From: a bacterium
GTDB lineage: Bacteria; RBG-13-66-14
Length of the DNA: 16,723 bases
Assembly (NCBI GenBank): GCA_035528375.1
Contig: DATKYS010000002.1
Coordinates: 1 to 16,723, forward strand
Direction of reading: 5' to 3'
The notes under the pieces were generated by a model. That model did no database searches, was not told where the DNA came from, and worked only from the letters and a program-made list of their open reading frames with translations. Of the stretch, positions 6,703-13,280 are shown piece by piece. Position 1 is the stretch's first letter. Every line of letters begins with the position of its first letter. The position numbers and the translations under genes were made by a program.

Positions 6703-8163
6703 ATGCGGATTTCCATCAGCATCAAGCTGGCTGTGGCGATTCTGGTCCTGATGGTCGCCTTGACGGTGGCGCTCGCCTGGCGTCTCGAGGCCGAGGCCCG
6801 GCGGCAGGCCATCGGCCAGATACGCCTCCGGGGCGAGGGCGTGGCCCGGATGTTGGCAGTCAACTCCGCGGACGAGCTGGGGCGCCTGGACGACCTGCGC
6901 CTGGCCCAGTTCGTCGTGGACGCCTCCACGCTGCCCGACGTGCTCTACGCCGCCGTGGTGGACTCCGACGGCATCGTCTTCGCCCACTCCGAGTTCGAAG
7001 AGGGGGGCATCGGGAAGCCCTTCGCGCCGTCCTGGGAGGGCTACGCGCCGGTGGAGGAGGGGGTGGAGGACAACCCCTTCATCTACGAGGGCCAGCCGGC
7101 GCGCGACGTCGCGGCACCCATCGTTATCGGCGACTCGAAGACCCGCCGCCGCATCGGCGAGGTCCACGTGGCCATCTCCGAGGCCCCTGTGGCCCGGGCG
7201 GTGGAGGAGCTGCGCCGCACGATGTTCCTCATCGCCGGAATCGCCCTAGGGGCGGCGTTCATCCTGGCCATCCTCTACGGGGTAGTCCTCACCCGGCCGC
7301 TGCGCCGCATCGCCGCCGGCGTGGGCCGCATCGGCAAGGGGGACCTCAGCTACCGCATCAAGGTTAAGCGCAAGGACGAGATCGGCGACCTGGGCCGGGC
7401 CGTCAACAACATGGCCGAGAGCCTGAAGCAGAGCAACTACATCCGCAACGCCTTCCGCCTCTACGTCAGCCGTCAGGTGGCGGACCAGATAATCAGCAAT
7501 CCGCAGCTCCACCTGAAGCAGTCCCGGGGTCAGCGCCGCGAGGTCACCATCATGTTCGCCGACATACGCGGTTTCACGTCCCTGGCCGAGAAGATGCTTC
7601 CCGAGGAGGTGGTCGCCGTCCTCAACACGTACCTGAGCTTCTTGACCGAGTCGGTCTTCGCCTACGACGGCACTCTGGACAAGTTCATGGGCGACAGCGT
7701 GATGGCCGTGTTCGGTGCTCCGCTGGACCAGAAACACCACGCCCTCCGCGGGATCCTGGCCGCCCTGGAGATGCAGCAGGGCATCACCCGGCTGAACCGG
7801 GAGCGGGCGAAAGCCGGGCTGCAGACCGTCTGCATAGGCATCGGCATGACCACCGGCCAGGTCATCGTCGGCAACATCGGCTCCGATGAGCGGTTGGACT
7901 ATACCGCCATCGGCGACACGGTCAACCTGGCCAGCCGGCTCGAGGGGCTGGCCTGTGAGGGCCAGATAATCGTTAACGAGGAGGTCCACCGTTTAGTGCG
8001 GGACTACATCGTCGCCGAGAAGCTGGAGCCGATGATGGTCAAGGGCAGGTCCGCCTCGGTCCAGTCCTGGAATATCACCGCTCTGAGGCCCGGGGTTATA
8101 CTGCCCGAGGACATCCCCCACCACGAAGACGGGAGGAGGGAGTCCGCGCTGAAGAGAAAATGA
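6703..8163 (+). CDS. Membrane-bound class III adenylate cyclase with HAMP domain
   Basis: A 486-residue receptor cyclase expected to make cAMP from ATP. Transmembrane helix 1 is at residues 7-26, an extracytoplasmic single-Cache-like sensor at about 27-172, helix 2 at 174-197, HAMP at about 198-250 and the catalytic domain at about 275-455. Metal-binding Asp287 (FADIRGFTSL) and Asp331 (KFMGDSV) are present, and Lys327 and Thr401 are the adenine-specifying pair. Asn408 and Arg412 in the NLASRLE motif are the transition-state residues. Thr instead of Asp at the base-recognition site is the class IIIb pattern of cyanobacterial CyaC, a group that includes bicarbonate-responsive enzymes. All catalytic residues are intact. 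GGAGAG (6691-6696) precedes the ATG. The gene lies 93 bp after the PorV-TPR gene and 18 bp before cbiQ, so co-transcription is likely. A stand-alone cyclic-nucleotide-binding protein at 9698 is the obvious receptor. The sensor ligand is unknown. Confidence 0.93.
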   Translation: MRISISIKLAVAILVLMVALTVALAWRLEAEARRQAIGQIRLRGEGVARMLAVNSADELGRLDDLRLAQFVVDASTLPDVLYAAVVDSDGIVFAHSEFEEGGIGKPFAPSWEGYAPVEEGVEDNPFIYEGQPARDVAAPIVIGDSKTRRRIGEVHVAISEAPVARAVEELRRTMFLIAGIALGAAFILAILYGVVLTRPLRRIAAGVGRIGKGDLSYRIKVKRKDEIGDLGRAVNNMAESLKQSNYIRNAFRLYVSRQVADQIISNPQLHLKQSRGQRREVTIMFADIRGFTSLAEKMLPEEVVAVLNTYLSFLTESVFAYDGTLDKFMGDSVMAVFGAPLDQKHHALRGILAALEMQQGITRLNRERAKAGLQTVCIGIGMTTGQVIVGNIGSDERLDYTAIGDTVNLASRLEGLACEGQIIVNEEVHRLVRDYIVAEKLEPMMVKGRSASVQSWNITALRPGVILPEDIPHHEDGRRESALKRK

Positions 8164-8181
8164 CGGACGCGGGTTGAGGCG

Positions 8182-8925
8182 ATGACCCCCTGTGAGACCA
8201 TCCAGACCGGCCCGGCGCGTCCGCGTCCCCGCGTCGCCCTGGGCGGGGCGCTCGTCACGGCCGCGGCCGCGGCGGCCCTCCCCGCGGGCGAGATCGTCGG
8301 CGCCGGCCTCGTCGCCGGGCTGCTCCTGGCGAATTGGATTTTCTTGAAGCCCCGCCCCCGGGGGCTTCTGCGCTGGCTCCTGCGGGGCGTGGGCATCCTG
8401 ACGCTCATCACCGCCGCCACCCCCTTCTTCGGCCCGGGGACCCCGGTCGGGAAAATTCTCGGCCTGACGGTCTACCGGGAGGGGCTCCTTTTATGGGCCT
8501 CCATCGTCTCCCGCGGGGCGGTGGCCATCCTCGCGATGGGGGCCGCCGTCTCCGCCCTGGGCGCGAACGGGGCGGTCATCGCCCTGGCCCGCTTCCCCCT
8601 GCCGCGCGTCATCTCGGGCCTCTTCGCCGTGAGCTGGCTCCAGCTCCACCTGCTGGGGGAGGAGATGACCCGGCGGGCGCGGGCCGTGGAGCTGCGTGGA
8701 CCGGGCGCCGGGCGCGCCCTCCGGCGAAGGGCGCTGGGGGGGACCCTGGGCGCCGTGTTCAAAAAGAGCCTGGACCGGGGGCACCGGCTGGGGCTGGCCA
8801 TGAGCCTGCGCGGCGACGGCGAGCCGACATTCACCAAAGGAGCCCCGCTGCGGGCGCTGGACTGGATTTACCTGGTCGTCGCCATCCTGCCTCTGGGCGT
8901 CACCCTCTGGACCTACATTGACTGA
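8182..8925 (+). CDS. cbiQ: ECF transporter T-component CbiQ
   Basis: A 247-residue membrane protein that couples the ATPase to the substrate-binding CbiM. It has several hydrophobic helices (about 20-52, 70-90, 105-140, 220-245). The cytoplasmic coupling helices contain the diagnostic small motifs: ARAVELRG (about 170) and LAMSLRGD (about 208), each an Ala-Arg-Gly-like signature that docks into the ATPase. It starts 18 bp after the cyclase stop behind a GAGG at 8175-8178 and overlaps cbiO by 8 bp. The partner cbiM and nikN genes are 6.6 kb upstream, an unusual separation. Specificity for nickel rests on the presence of nikR and the PDGLE protein. Confidence 0.9.
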   Translation: MTPCETIQTGPARPRPRVALGGALVTAAAAAALPAGEIVGAGLVAGLLLANWIFLKPRPRGLLRWLLRGVGILTLITAATPFFGPGTPVGKILGLTVYREGLLLWASIVSRGAVAILAMGAAVSALGANGAVIALARFPLPRVISGLFAVSWLQLHLLGEEMTRRARAVELRGPGAGRALRRRALGGTLGAVFKKSLDRGHRLGLAMSLRGDGEPTFTKGAPLRALDWIYLVVAILPLGVTLWTYID

Positions 8926-9631
8926 CGGACACGCAGCCTCGACGCTGGTACTGGATGGCCTGACCTGCCGCTACCCCGAGGGGCCGACGGTGCTTGCGGG
9001 CGTGGACCTCCGGCTGGCCGCCGGGGAGCGCGTGGCGCTTCTGGGCGGGAACGGCGCCGGGAAGTCCACCCTCCTCCTCTGCCTGCCCGCCGCGCTGCCC
9101 TACTCCGGGCGCCTGGCGGTGGACGGGCTGGAGGCCCGGGGGAACGAAAAGGCCGTCCGGGAGAGGGTGGGGCTGGTGTTCCAGGACCCCGGCGACATGC
9201 TCTTCGCCCCCTCCTGCCGCGAGGAGGTGGCCTACGGGCCGCTGTGCCGCGGGTGGCCGGCGGAGGAAATCCAGGAGGAGGTCCACGGCTGGCTCCACTG
9301 GGCCGGGTTGGCGGACAAGGCGGACATCCCGCCGTTCCGGTTGTCCTACGGGGAAAGGCGGCGGCTGTCCCTGGCGGCGGTGATGGTCTGCCGCCCGAGC
9401 CTTCTGGCCCTGGACGAGCCGGCGGCCATGCTCGACCCGGCCGCGATCCGCGACCTCGTCCAGCTCCTTACCTCCCTGCCCCAGACCATGCTCGTCGCCA
9501 CCCACGACCTGGGCTTCGCGGAAAAAGTGGCCGACCGCGCCGCGGTCCTCTGCGGGGGGAAGGTCGTCTACGACGGGGACCTCCCCACCCTGCGCGACCA
9601 CCCGGACCTGGCGGAGTGGCGCCTCGGGTGA
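8918..9631 (+). CDS. cbiO: ECF transporter ATPase CbiO
   Basis: A 237-residue ABC ATPase powering the nickel/cobalt ECF transporter. Visible motifs are Walker A GGNGAGKST (residues 43-51), Q-loop VFQDPGDMLF, signature LSYGERRRLSLA, Walker B LLALDEPAAMLDP and the H-loop VATHD. Only one ATPase is encoded here, so the functional complex probably uses a CbiO homodimer. The start is a TTG at 8918 overlapping the end of cbiQ by 8 bp. No good ATG or GTG occurs before the conserved LVLDGLTCRYPEG strand, so a TTG start with translational coupling is the best reading. The gene ends just before a new promoter for the cyclic-nucleotide-binding protein. Confidence 0.93.
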   Translation: MTDGHAASTLVLDGLTCRYPEGPTVLAGVDLRLAAGERVALLGGNGAGKSTLLLCLPAALPYSGRLAVDGLEARGNEKAVRERVGLVFQDPGDMLFAPSCREEVAYGPLCRGWPAEEIQEEVHGWLHWAGLADKADIPPFRLSYGERRRLSLAAVMVCRPSLLALDEPAAMLDPAAIRDLVQLLTSLPQTMLVATHDLGFAEKVADRAAVLCGGKVVYDGDLPTLRDHPDLAEWRLG

Positions 9632-9635
9632 GCCC

Positions 9636-9664
9636 TTTTCACCCCCGTCCCAATATTCTATAAT
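9636..9664 (+). promoter_or_regulatory. Promoter of the cyclic-nucleotide-binding protein
   Basis: A consensus -10 TATAAT (9659-9664) lies 17 nt downstream of TTTTCA (9636-9641), a 4/6 match to TTGACA. It starts five bases after the cbiO stop codon. The predicted transcript leader is about 27 nt. It gives the downstream gene independent expression from the cbiQO operon. Confidence 0.7.
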
Positions 9665-9697
9665 CGGACCCGAAAGACCCGCCGAACGGGGGAAGCC

Positions 9698-10141
9698 ATG
9701 GATACCAACGACCTGGCGCAGATTCAGCTCTTCGCCAACCTGGAGGAGGAGCAGCTCGAGAAGATAGTGGGGCTCTTGCACCGGCTCGAGGTGCAGCCGG
9801 AGAACGAGATCGTCGTCGAGGGCGAGACCGGTCAGCGGCTCTACATCATCGTCGAGGGCACGGCCCAGGTGCGACAGGTGCTGGACACCGACCGGGCCAA
9901 GGTGCTGGCCTCCCTGGGGAAGGGGAATTTCTTCGGCGAGCTGGCGCTGTTGGATTCCGGGCCCCGCTCGGCCAGCGTGGTCGCCGTGACGCCCTGCGAG
10001 TTGTACTACCTGGACCGTGACGAGTTCATGGACCTTCTCAAGAAGTACCCCGAGATGGCGATAAAGCTGGCGCAGACGCTGGCCGGTCGCCTGCGCCGCG
10101 CCAACCGGCAGATAAAGGACCTCTCGCTCTACACATTGTGA
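9698..10141 (+). CDS. Stand-alone cyclic-nucleotide-binding domain protein
   Basis: A 147-residue protein made almost entirely of one CRP-type cyclic-nucleotide-binding domain, without a C-terminal helix-turn-helix. The beta-roll carries the phosphate-binding cassette FGELALLDSGPRSAS. Glu81 would contact the ribose and Arg90 the cyclic phosphate, so binding is likely intact. Residues 108-140 form the C-terminal helix, ending in a basic stretch (RLRRANRQIK). Without a DNA-binding domain it probably acts by binding another protein. The class III cyclase encoded 1.5 kb upstream is a likely source of its ligand. It has its own promoter at 9636-9664 and GGGGGAAG ahead of the ATG. An alternative is a protein that has lost nucleotide control, but the conserved Glu and Arg argue against that. 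Confidence 0.88.
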   Translation: MDTNDLAQIQLFANLEEEQLEKIVGLLHRLEVQPENEIVVEGETGQRLYIIVEGTAQVRQVLDTDRAKVLASLGKGNFFGELALLDSGPRSASVVAVTPCELYYLDRDEFMDLLKKYPEMAIKLAQTLAGRLRRANRQIKDLSLYTL

Positions 10142-10600
10142 CCACCCCCTCTCCCTTTAAGGGAGCGGCGTGCCGACGGGCCGGTGTGAGGGTAATGCGT
10201 GAAAACGGCGTGGACTAAAGTCCCCGCCCTACATTTAGCGCATGACGGAAACGGCCCCCCTCTCCCTCCGGGTGTGGGGATGGGGGTGAGGGCCACCTTA
10301 TAAAAAGCGGCGGGGAAAGGATTCCCCGCCCTACGTTTACGGACAACGATAATTCGACGTAGGGGCGACCGGTAGGACGAGTCCTCCACGGTCGCCCGCG
10401 GGCGGGTGTGGACACCCGCCCCTACGCCATCGCAATCGCGGGTGAGGAGTGCAGCGGCCCCCTCTCCCTTTTAGGGAAAGGGCCGGGGTGAGGGGTGCAG
10501 CTATCCCCTCTGCCTTCCAGGGAGCGGCGCGCCGACGGGATTAAGGGTGAGGGCTTCCTTATAATAACGGGCCGACCTGAAGGTCGGCCCCTACGTCATC
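10142..10600 (-). repeat. Array of palindromic repeats, inverted orientation, between cNMP gene and tyrS
   Basis: This stretch holds no credible gene. It is a mosaic of hairpins whose family flank GTTGCGATGACGTAGGGGC reads on the minus strand. Perfect stems are GGCGGGGAA/TTCCCCGCC (10309-10330), GGGCGACCG/CGGTCGCCC with a nested AGGAC/GTCCT (10363-10397), GGGCGGGTGT/ACACCCGCCC (10400-10421) and GGGCCGACC/GGTCGGCCC (10569-10590). Between them lie CCCTCTCCC...GGGTGAGGG modules at about 10145-10196, 10253-10294, 10459-10496 and 10505-10554. Two of these share GGGAGCGGCG-GCCGACGGG at 10161 and 10520. Confidence 0.8.
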
Positions 10601-10616
10601 GCAACACACGAACCAC

Positions 10617-10639
10617 CGCCCCCGGTGGCGCCGGGGGCG
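10617..10639 (+). promoter_or_regulatory. GC-rich hairpin immediately before the tyrS -10 region
   Basis: CGCCCCCGG (10617-10625) pairs perfectly with CCGGGGGCG (10631-10639) around a TGGCG loop. It occupies the place where a -35 box for the TAGAAT at 10649-10654 would be. It may terminate transcription from upstream, although only a broken T-stretch follows (CGTTGTTAT), or act as a binding site. Confidence 0.5.
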
Positions 10640-10648
10640 CCGTTGTTA

Positions 10649-10654
10649 TAGAAT
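10649..10654 (+). promoter_or_regulatory. Probable -10 box of tyrS
   Basis: TAGAAT at 10649-10654 lies 19 nt before the tyrS ATG. No -35 box is recognisable at the expected distance, because the GC-rich hairpin is there. The sequence after it, CCCGAAAG-CCCG, closely resembles the one after the 9659 TATAAT box, which suggests a shared initiation region. Confidence 0.4.
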
Positions 10655-10673
10655 CACCCCGAAAGGCCCGACC

Positions 10674-11933
10674 ATGAGCGAAATCAAACACGAGCTGGAA
10701 CGCATCCTCTTCGGCCTTGTGGACTGCATCACCGCCGAGGAATTGGAAAAACGGCTCGCCAAGAGGCGCGCCGAGAATAAGCCCCTGCGCCTGAAACTCG
10801 GCGCCGACCCCAGCGCCCCGGACATCCACCTCGGCCACTCCGTGCCGTTGAGAAAACTGCGGCAGATGCAGGAAACGGGCCACCACGTGGACTTCGTCAT
10901 CGGCGACTTCACGGGGATGATCGGCGACCCCACCGGCCGCAGCAAGACCCGCCCCGCCCTCTCCCGCGAGGAGATAGACGCCAACGCCAAAACATACGAG
11001 GAGCAGGTTTTCAAGATTCTCCTCCCGGAGCGGACCACCATCCGGTTCAACTCCGAGTGGAGCGATAAATTGAGCTTCAGCGACGTCATCCGGCTGGCGG
11101 CCAAGTACACCGTGGCCGGGATGCTCGAGCGCAACGACTACCGCCAGCGCTACAACGACGGCCAGCCCGTGGGGGTCCACGAGTTCCTCTACCCCCTGGC
11201 CCAGGCCTACGACTCGGTGGTTCTCGAGACGGACATCGAGATAGGCGGCACCGACCAGCTCTTCAACTTCATCTGTACCCGGGACATCATGGGCCGCTCC
11301 GGCGTCGAGCCGGAGATAGTCATCACCGTGCCGCTCCTGGAGGGGACCGACGGCGTGGAGAAGATGAGCAAATCCCTGGACAACTACATCGGCATCAGCG
11401 AGCCGGGAGAGGAGATGTACGGCAAGACGATGAGCATCCCGGACACGCTCATCGTCAAGTACTTCACCCTGGCGACGGACGCCGATCCCGCCGAGGTCCG
11501 GAAGATGGAGGAGGGGATGGCGTCGGGCGGGTTGAATCCGCGGGACGCCAAGGCGCGGCTGGCGCGGGAGATAGTCACGCTCTACCACGGCGCCGCCGCC
11601 GCCCGGAAGGCCGAGGAGCACTTCGAGACCGTCTTTCGTCAGAAGGAGATTCCCGATGAGGTCCCGGAGTACGAGATTCCCGACGGCATGCGTTGGATTT
11701 GCGAGTTGATAAAGCACGTCGGTTTCGCGAAGAGCAACGGCGAGGCGAGGCGGCTGATTCAGCAGGGCGGTGTGAGGTTGGGCGGGGAGAAGGTGTCAGA
11801 CGTGGACCTGGAGCTGGACCCCAAGCGGGACGACGGCGTGGTGCTGCAGGTGGGTAAGCGGCGGTTCGCCAAGCTGAACATTCCTCACCCAAGACAAATA
11901 GAATCTGTAGACCTCCTTGGAGATGACCTGTAG
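10674..11933 (+). CDS. tyrS: Tyrosyl-tRNA synthetase (TyrZ-like form)
   Basis: A 419-residue class I synthetase that charges tRNA-Tyr. The ATP-binding signature appears as DIHLGH (about residues 50-55) and the second signature as KMSKS (about 228-232). The tyrosine-binding region includes GVHEFLYPLAQAYDS and GGTDQLFN. The segment VIGDFTGMIGDPTGRSKTR with NAKTYEEQVFKIL is typical of the TyrZ subgroup rather than the E. coli TyrS form. Residues about 350-410 form a C-terminal S4-type RNA-binding domain (SNGEARRLIQQGGVRLGGEKV). Length and motifs are complete. GAAAGG (10661-10666) is a modest ribosome-binding site. The gene stands alone, with repeat arrays of opposite orientation on both sides and no neighbour in the same pathway except the synthetase-like gene at 14089. 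Confidence 0.97.
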   Translation: MSEIKHELERILFGLVDCITAEELEKRLAKRRAENKPLRLKLGADPSAPDIHLGHSVPLRKLRQMQETGHHVDFVIGDFTGMIGDPTGRSKTRPALSREEIDANAKTYEEQVFKILLPERTTIRFNSEWSDKLSFSDVIRLAAKYTVAGMLERNDYRQRYNDGQPVGVHEFLYPLAQAYDSVVLETDIEIGGTDQLFNFICTRDIMGRSGVEPEIVITVPLLEGTDGVEKMSKSLDNYIGISEPGEEMYGKTMSIPDTLIVKYFTLATDADPAEVRKMEEGMASGGLNPRDAKARLAREIVTLYHGAAAARKAEEHFETVFRQKEIPDEVPEYEIPDGMRWICELIKHVGFAKSNGEARRLIQQGGVRLGGEKVSDVDLELDPKRDDGVVLQVGKRRFAKLNIPHPRQIESVDLLGDDL

Positions 11934-12088
11934 GAGCGACCCTCTGCGATGACGTAGGGGCCGACCTTCAGGTCGGCCCGCATTTACGAATGTAGGGCGG
12001 GGATTTGCCGGAGGCATAGCTAGCTTCGCTCGGTTCCTATCCCCGCCGCTTTTTAAAGGAAGCCCTCACCCCGGCCCTCTCCCACGGG

Positions 12089-12372
12089 GAGAGGGAGGCC
12101 GTTTCTCGTCGGTTGCAATGACGTAGGGGCGGGTGTCCACACCCGCCCGCGTTTGTTCATCCACCGACGTTAGCCAAAATGTAGGGCGGGGACTTTAGTC
12201 CCCGCCGTTTTTTCAAAGGTGGCCCTCACCCTCATTCCCTCTCCCGGAGGGAGAGGGAGGCCGTTTCTCGTCGGTTGCGATGACGTAGGGGCGGGTGTCC
12301 ACACCCGCCCGCGTTTGTTCATCCACCGCCGTTAGCCAAAATGTAGGGCGGGGACTTTAGTCCCCGCCGTTT
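12089..12372 (+). repeat. 162-bp tandem duplication within the repeat array
   Basis: The 122-bp block 12089-12210 recurs at 12251-12372 with two mismatches: A12117 versus G12279 and A12167 versus C12329. The bases in between are similar but more diverged, with CCCTCACC modules of different length. The near identity shows a recent duplication of a unit that carries two hairpins. Confidence 0.9.
12185..12213 (+). terminator. Repeat hairpin acting as intrinsic terminator
   Basis: GGCGGGGACT (12185-12194) pairs with AGTCCCCGCC (12197-12206), followed by G and six T (12208-12213). This is a good rho-independent terminator downstream of tyrS. The duplicate at 12347-12372 has the same stem but only three T, so it would terminate less well. 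Confidence 0.65.
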
Positions 12373-12450
12373 CCGCTCGCGGCAAAACCCATTCGTAACA
12401 CGAATAATTTTCGTCGCGGTAACGGGGTCCAGCGCCCCGCGCTGGTGGTA

Positions 12451-12459
12451 TGGTAAAAT
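12451..12459 (+). promoter_or_regulatory. Extended -10 promoter for the barrel-protein operon
   Basis: TGG-TAAAAT fits an extended -10 element (TGn followed by a -10 hexamer at 12454-12459). No -35 box is visible. A short inverted repeat ATTCGT/ACGAAT (12391-12405) lies upstream. The same TGG extension occurs on the minus strand at 16511-16519. Confidence 0.5.
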
Positions 12460-12513
12460 GTGGGTTGCTTCTTTTTCCGACCCGACCGCGCCCCGCGGAT
12501 GGATGGAGGTCCG

Positions 12514-13218
12514 ATGAAACGTACCCTCGTCACCGCCCTCGTACTCTTCGCGGCCACCGCCGCCCTGGCCGACGAAGAATTCTTCAACGAGCGCTACATC
12601 CAGGTCACCGCCGGCGTCGCCATCTTCCCCACCAAGACCTGCGTCGTCCTGACCGAGTACGACTACCGGGAGATACCGAGCTACGAATTCCTGGACCACC
12701 AGATCCTCGGGGTCTCGTTAAAGGTTCTGTTTCCCATCCGGGAGTGGGTCAAGCTGGGCGCCCAGATCAACTACGCCGTCCTCGACTACCCCTACGACGA
12801 CCCGGGGAAGATGTCGAGCGAGCTCGACCTCCACATCCTAGCCACGCTGTTGTCGCTCCAGGTGCCCTTCTCGCTCTACTACAACGACTGGCTGGACGTG
12901 ATGCTCATCCCGCAGCTCTACTACTACGGGGCGGGGCAGCAGCCGCAGAACATGGTCCCCGGCCTGGAGGGCTACAACGACCTCCTGACCCGCACCTCGG
13001 TAGAATGGCAAGGGGTGGGTATCGGGGGGTCCCTGGCGGCGGACGTCTACTTCGACGACCTCTTCCTGCACCTCGAGGGCGGCTGGCTCCAGGGCGGCGT
13101 GGACGTTGACCGTATGCTCTGGAAGGAAGAGACCGACACGGAGCCGGCGGTCTACCTGGACCCCTCCTCGGAGATGGGCAACGTCATCTTCTCCGCGGGC
13201 GTCGGCTACTTCTTCTAG
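12514..13218 (+). CDS. Secreted small outer-membrane-barrel-like protein
   Basis: A 234-residue protein I cannot assign to a named family. A signal peptide covers residues 1-20 (MKRTLVTALVLFAATAALA, then DEEFF). The mature part alternates polar and hydrophobic residues with many Tyr, Trp and Leu (VKLGAQINYAVLDY, MLIPQLYYYGAG, LFLHLEGGWLQGGVDV). It ends in AGVGYFF, a C-terminal aromatic residue typical of BamA-inserted barrels. An eight-strand barrel would fit the length. The ATG at 12514 is chosen over in-frame upstream codons because GGAGGT (12505-12510) precedes it and the signal peptide begins there. The methyltransferase frame begins 17 bp downstream, so the two probably form an operon. 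Function unknown. Confidence 0.75.
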   Translation: MKRTLVTALVLFAATAALADEEFFNERYIQVTAGVAIFPTKTCVVLTEYDYREIPSYEFLDHQILGVSLKVLFPIREWVKLGAQINYAVLDYPYDDPGKMSSELDLHILATLLSLQVPFSLYYNDWLDVMLIPQLYYYGAGQQPQNMVPGLEGYNDLLTRTSVEWQGVGIGGSLAADVYFDDLFLHLEGGWLQGGVDVDRMLWKEETDTEPAVYLDPSSEMGNVIFSAGVGYFF

Positions 13219-13235
13219 GTACCGACGGGGCGCCG

Positions 13236-13277
13236 ATGCACTGGACCTATTACGTCGCGGGAGCCATCACGCTTTAA
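13236..13277 (+). pseudogene. Severed N-terminus of the methyltransferase (in-frame TAA)
   Basis: An ATG at 13236 opens MHWTYYVAGAITL and is stopped by TAA at 13275-13277. Reading on in the same frame gives CLWWLIGSARKRRADEV, so the two pieces together would form one complete membrane helix with its basic cytoplasmic end. The simplest reading is a point change or sequencing error that split the gene. Confidence 0.55.
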
Positions 13278-13280
13278 TGT

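Larger units (their letters stand above)
11934..12372 (+). repeat. Array of palindromic repeats, direct orientation, after tyrS
   Basis: No credible gene lies here. Three units share the order flank GATGACGTAGGGG, first hairpin, spacer, GTAGGGCGGGG hairpin, then CCCTCACC...CTCTCCC...GGGAGAGGGAGGCC. The first hairpins are GGGCCGACC/GGTCGGCCC (11958-11979) and GGGCGGGTGT/ACACCCGCCC (12127-12148 and 12289-12310). The second hairpin in the first unit (around 11995-12047) carries a long loop inserted between GGGCGGGGAT and ATCCCCGCC. In the other two units it is the compact GGCGGGGACT/AGTCCCCGCC. Confidence 0.85.

Noticed and set aside
10596-11717. Long minus-strand open frame opposite tyrS
   Set aside because: It is the antisense shadow of the tyrS coding frame in GC-rich DNA; no recognisable domain or start signal.
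10142-12372. CRISPR array
   Set aside because: The repeats are palindromic elements of varying stem, length and orientation, without regular unique spacers, and no cas gene is nearby.
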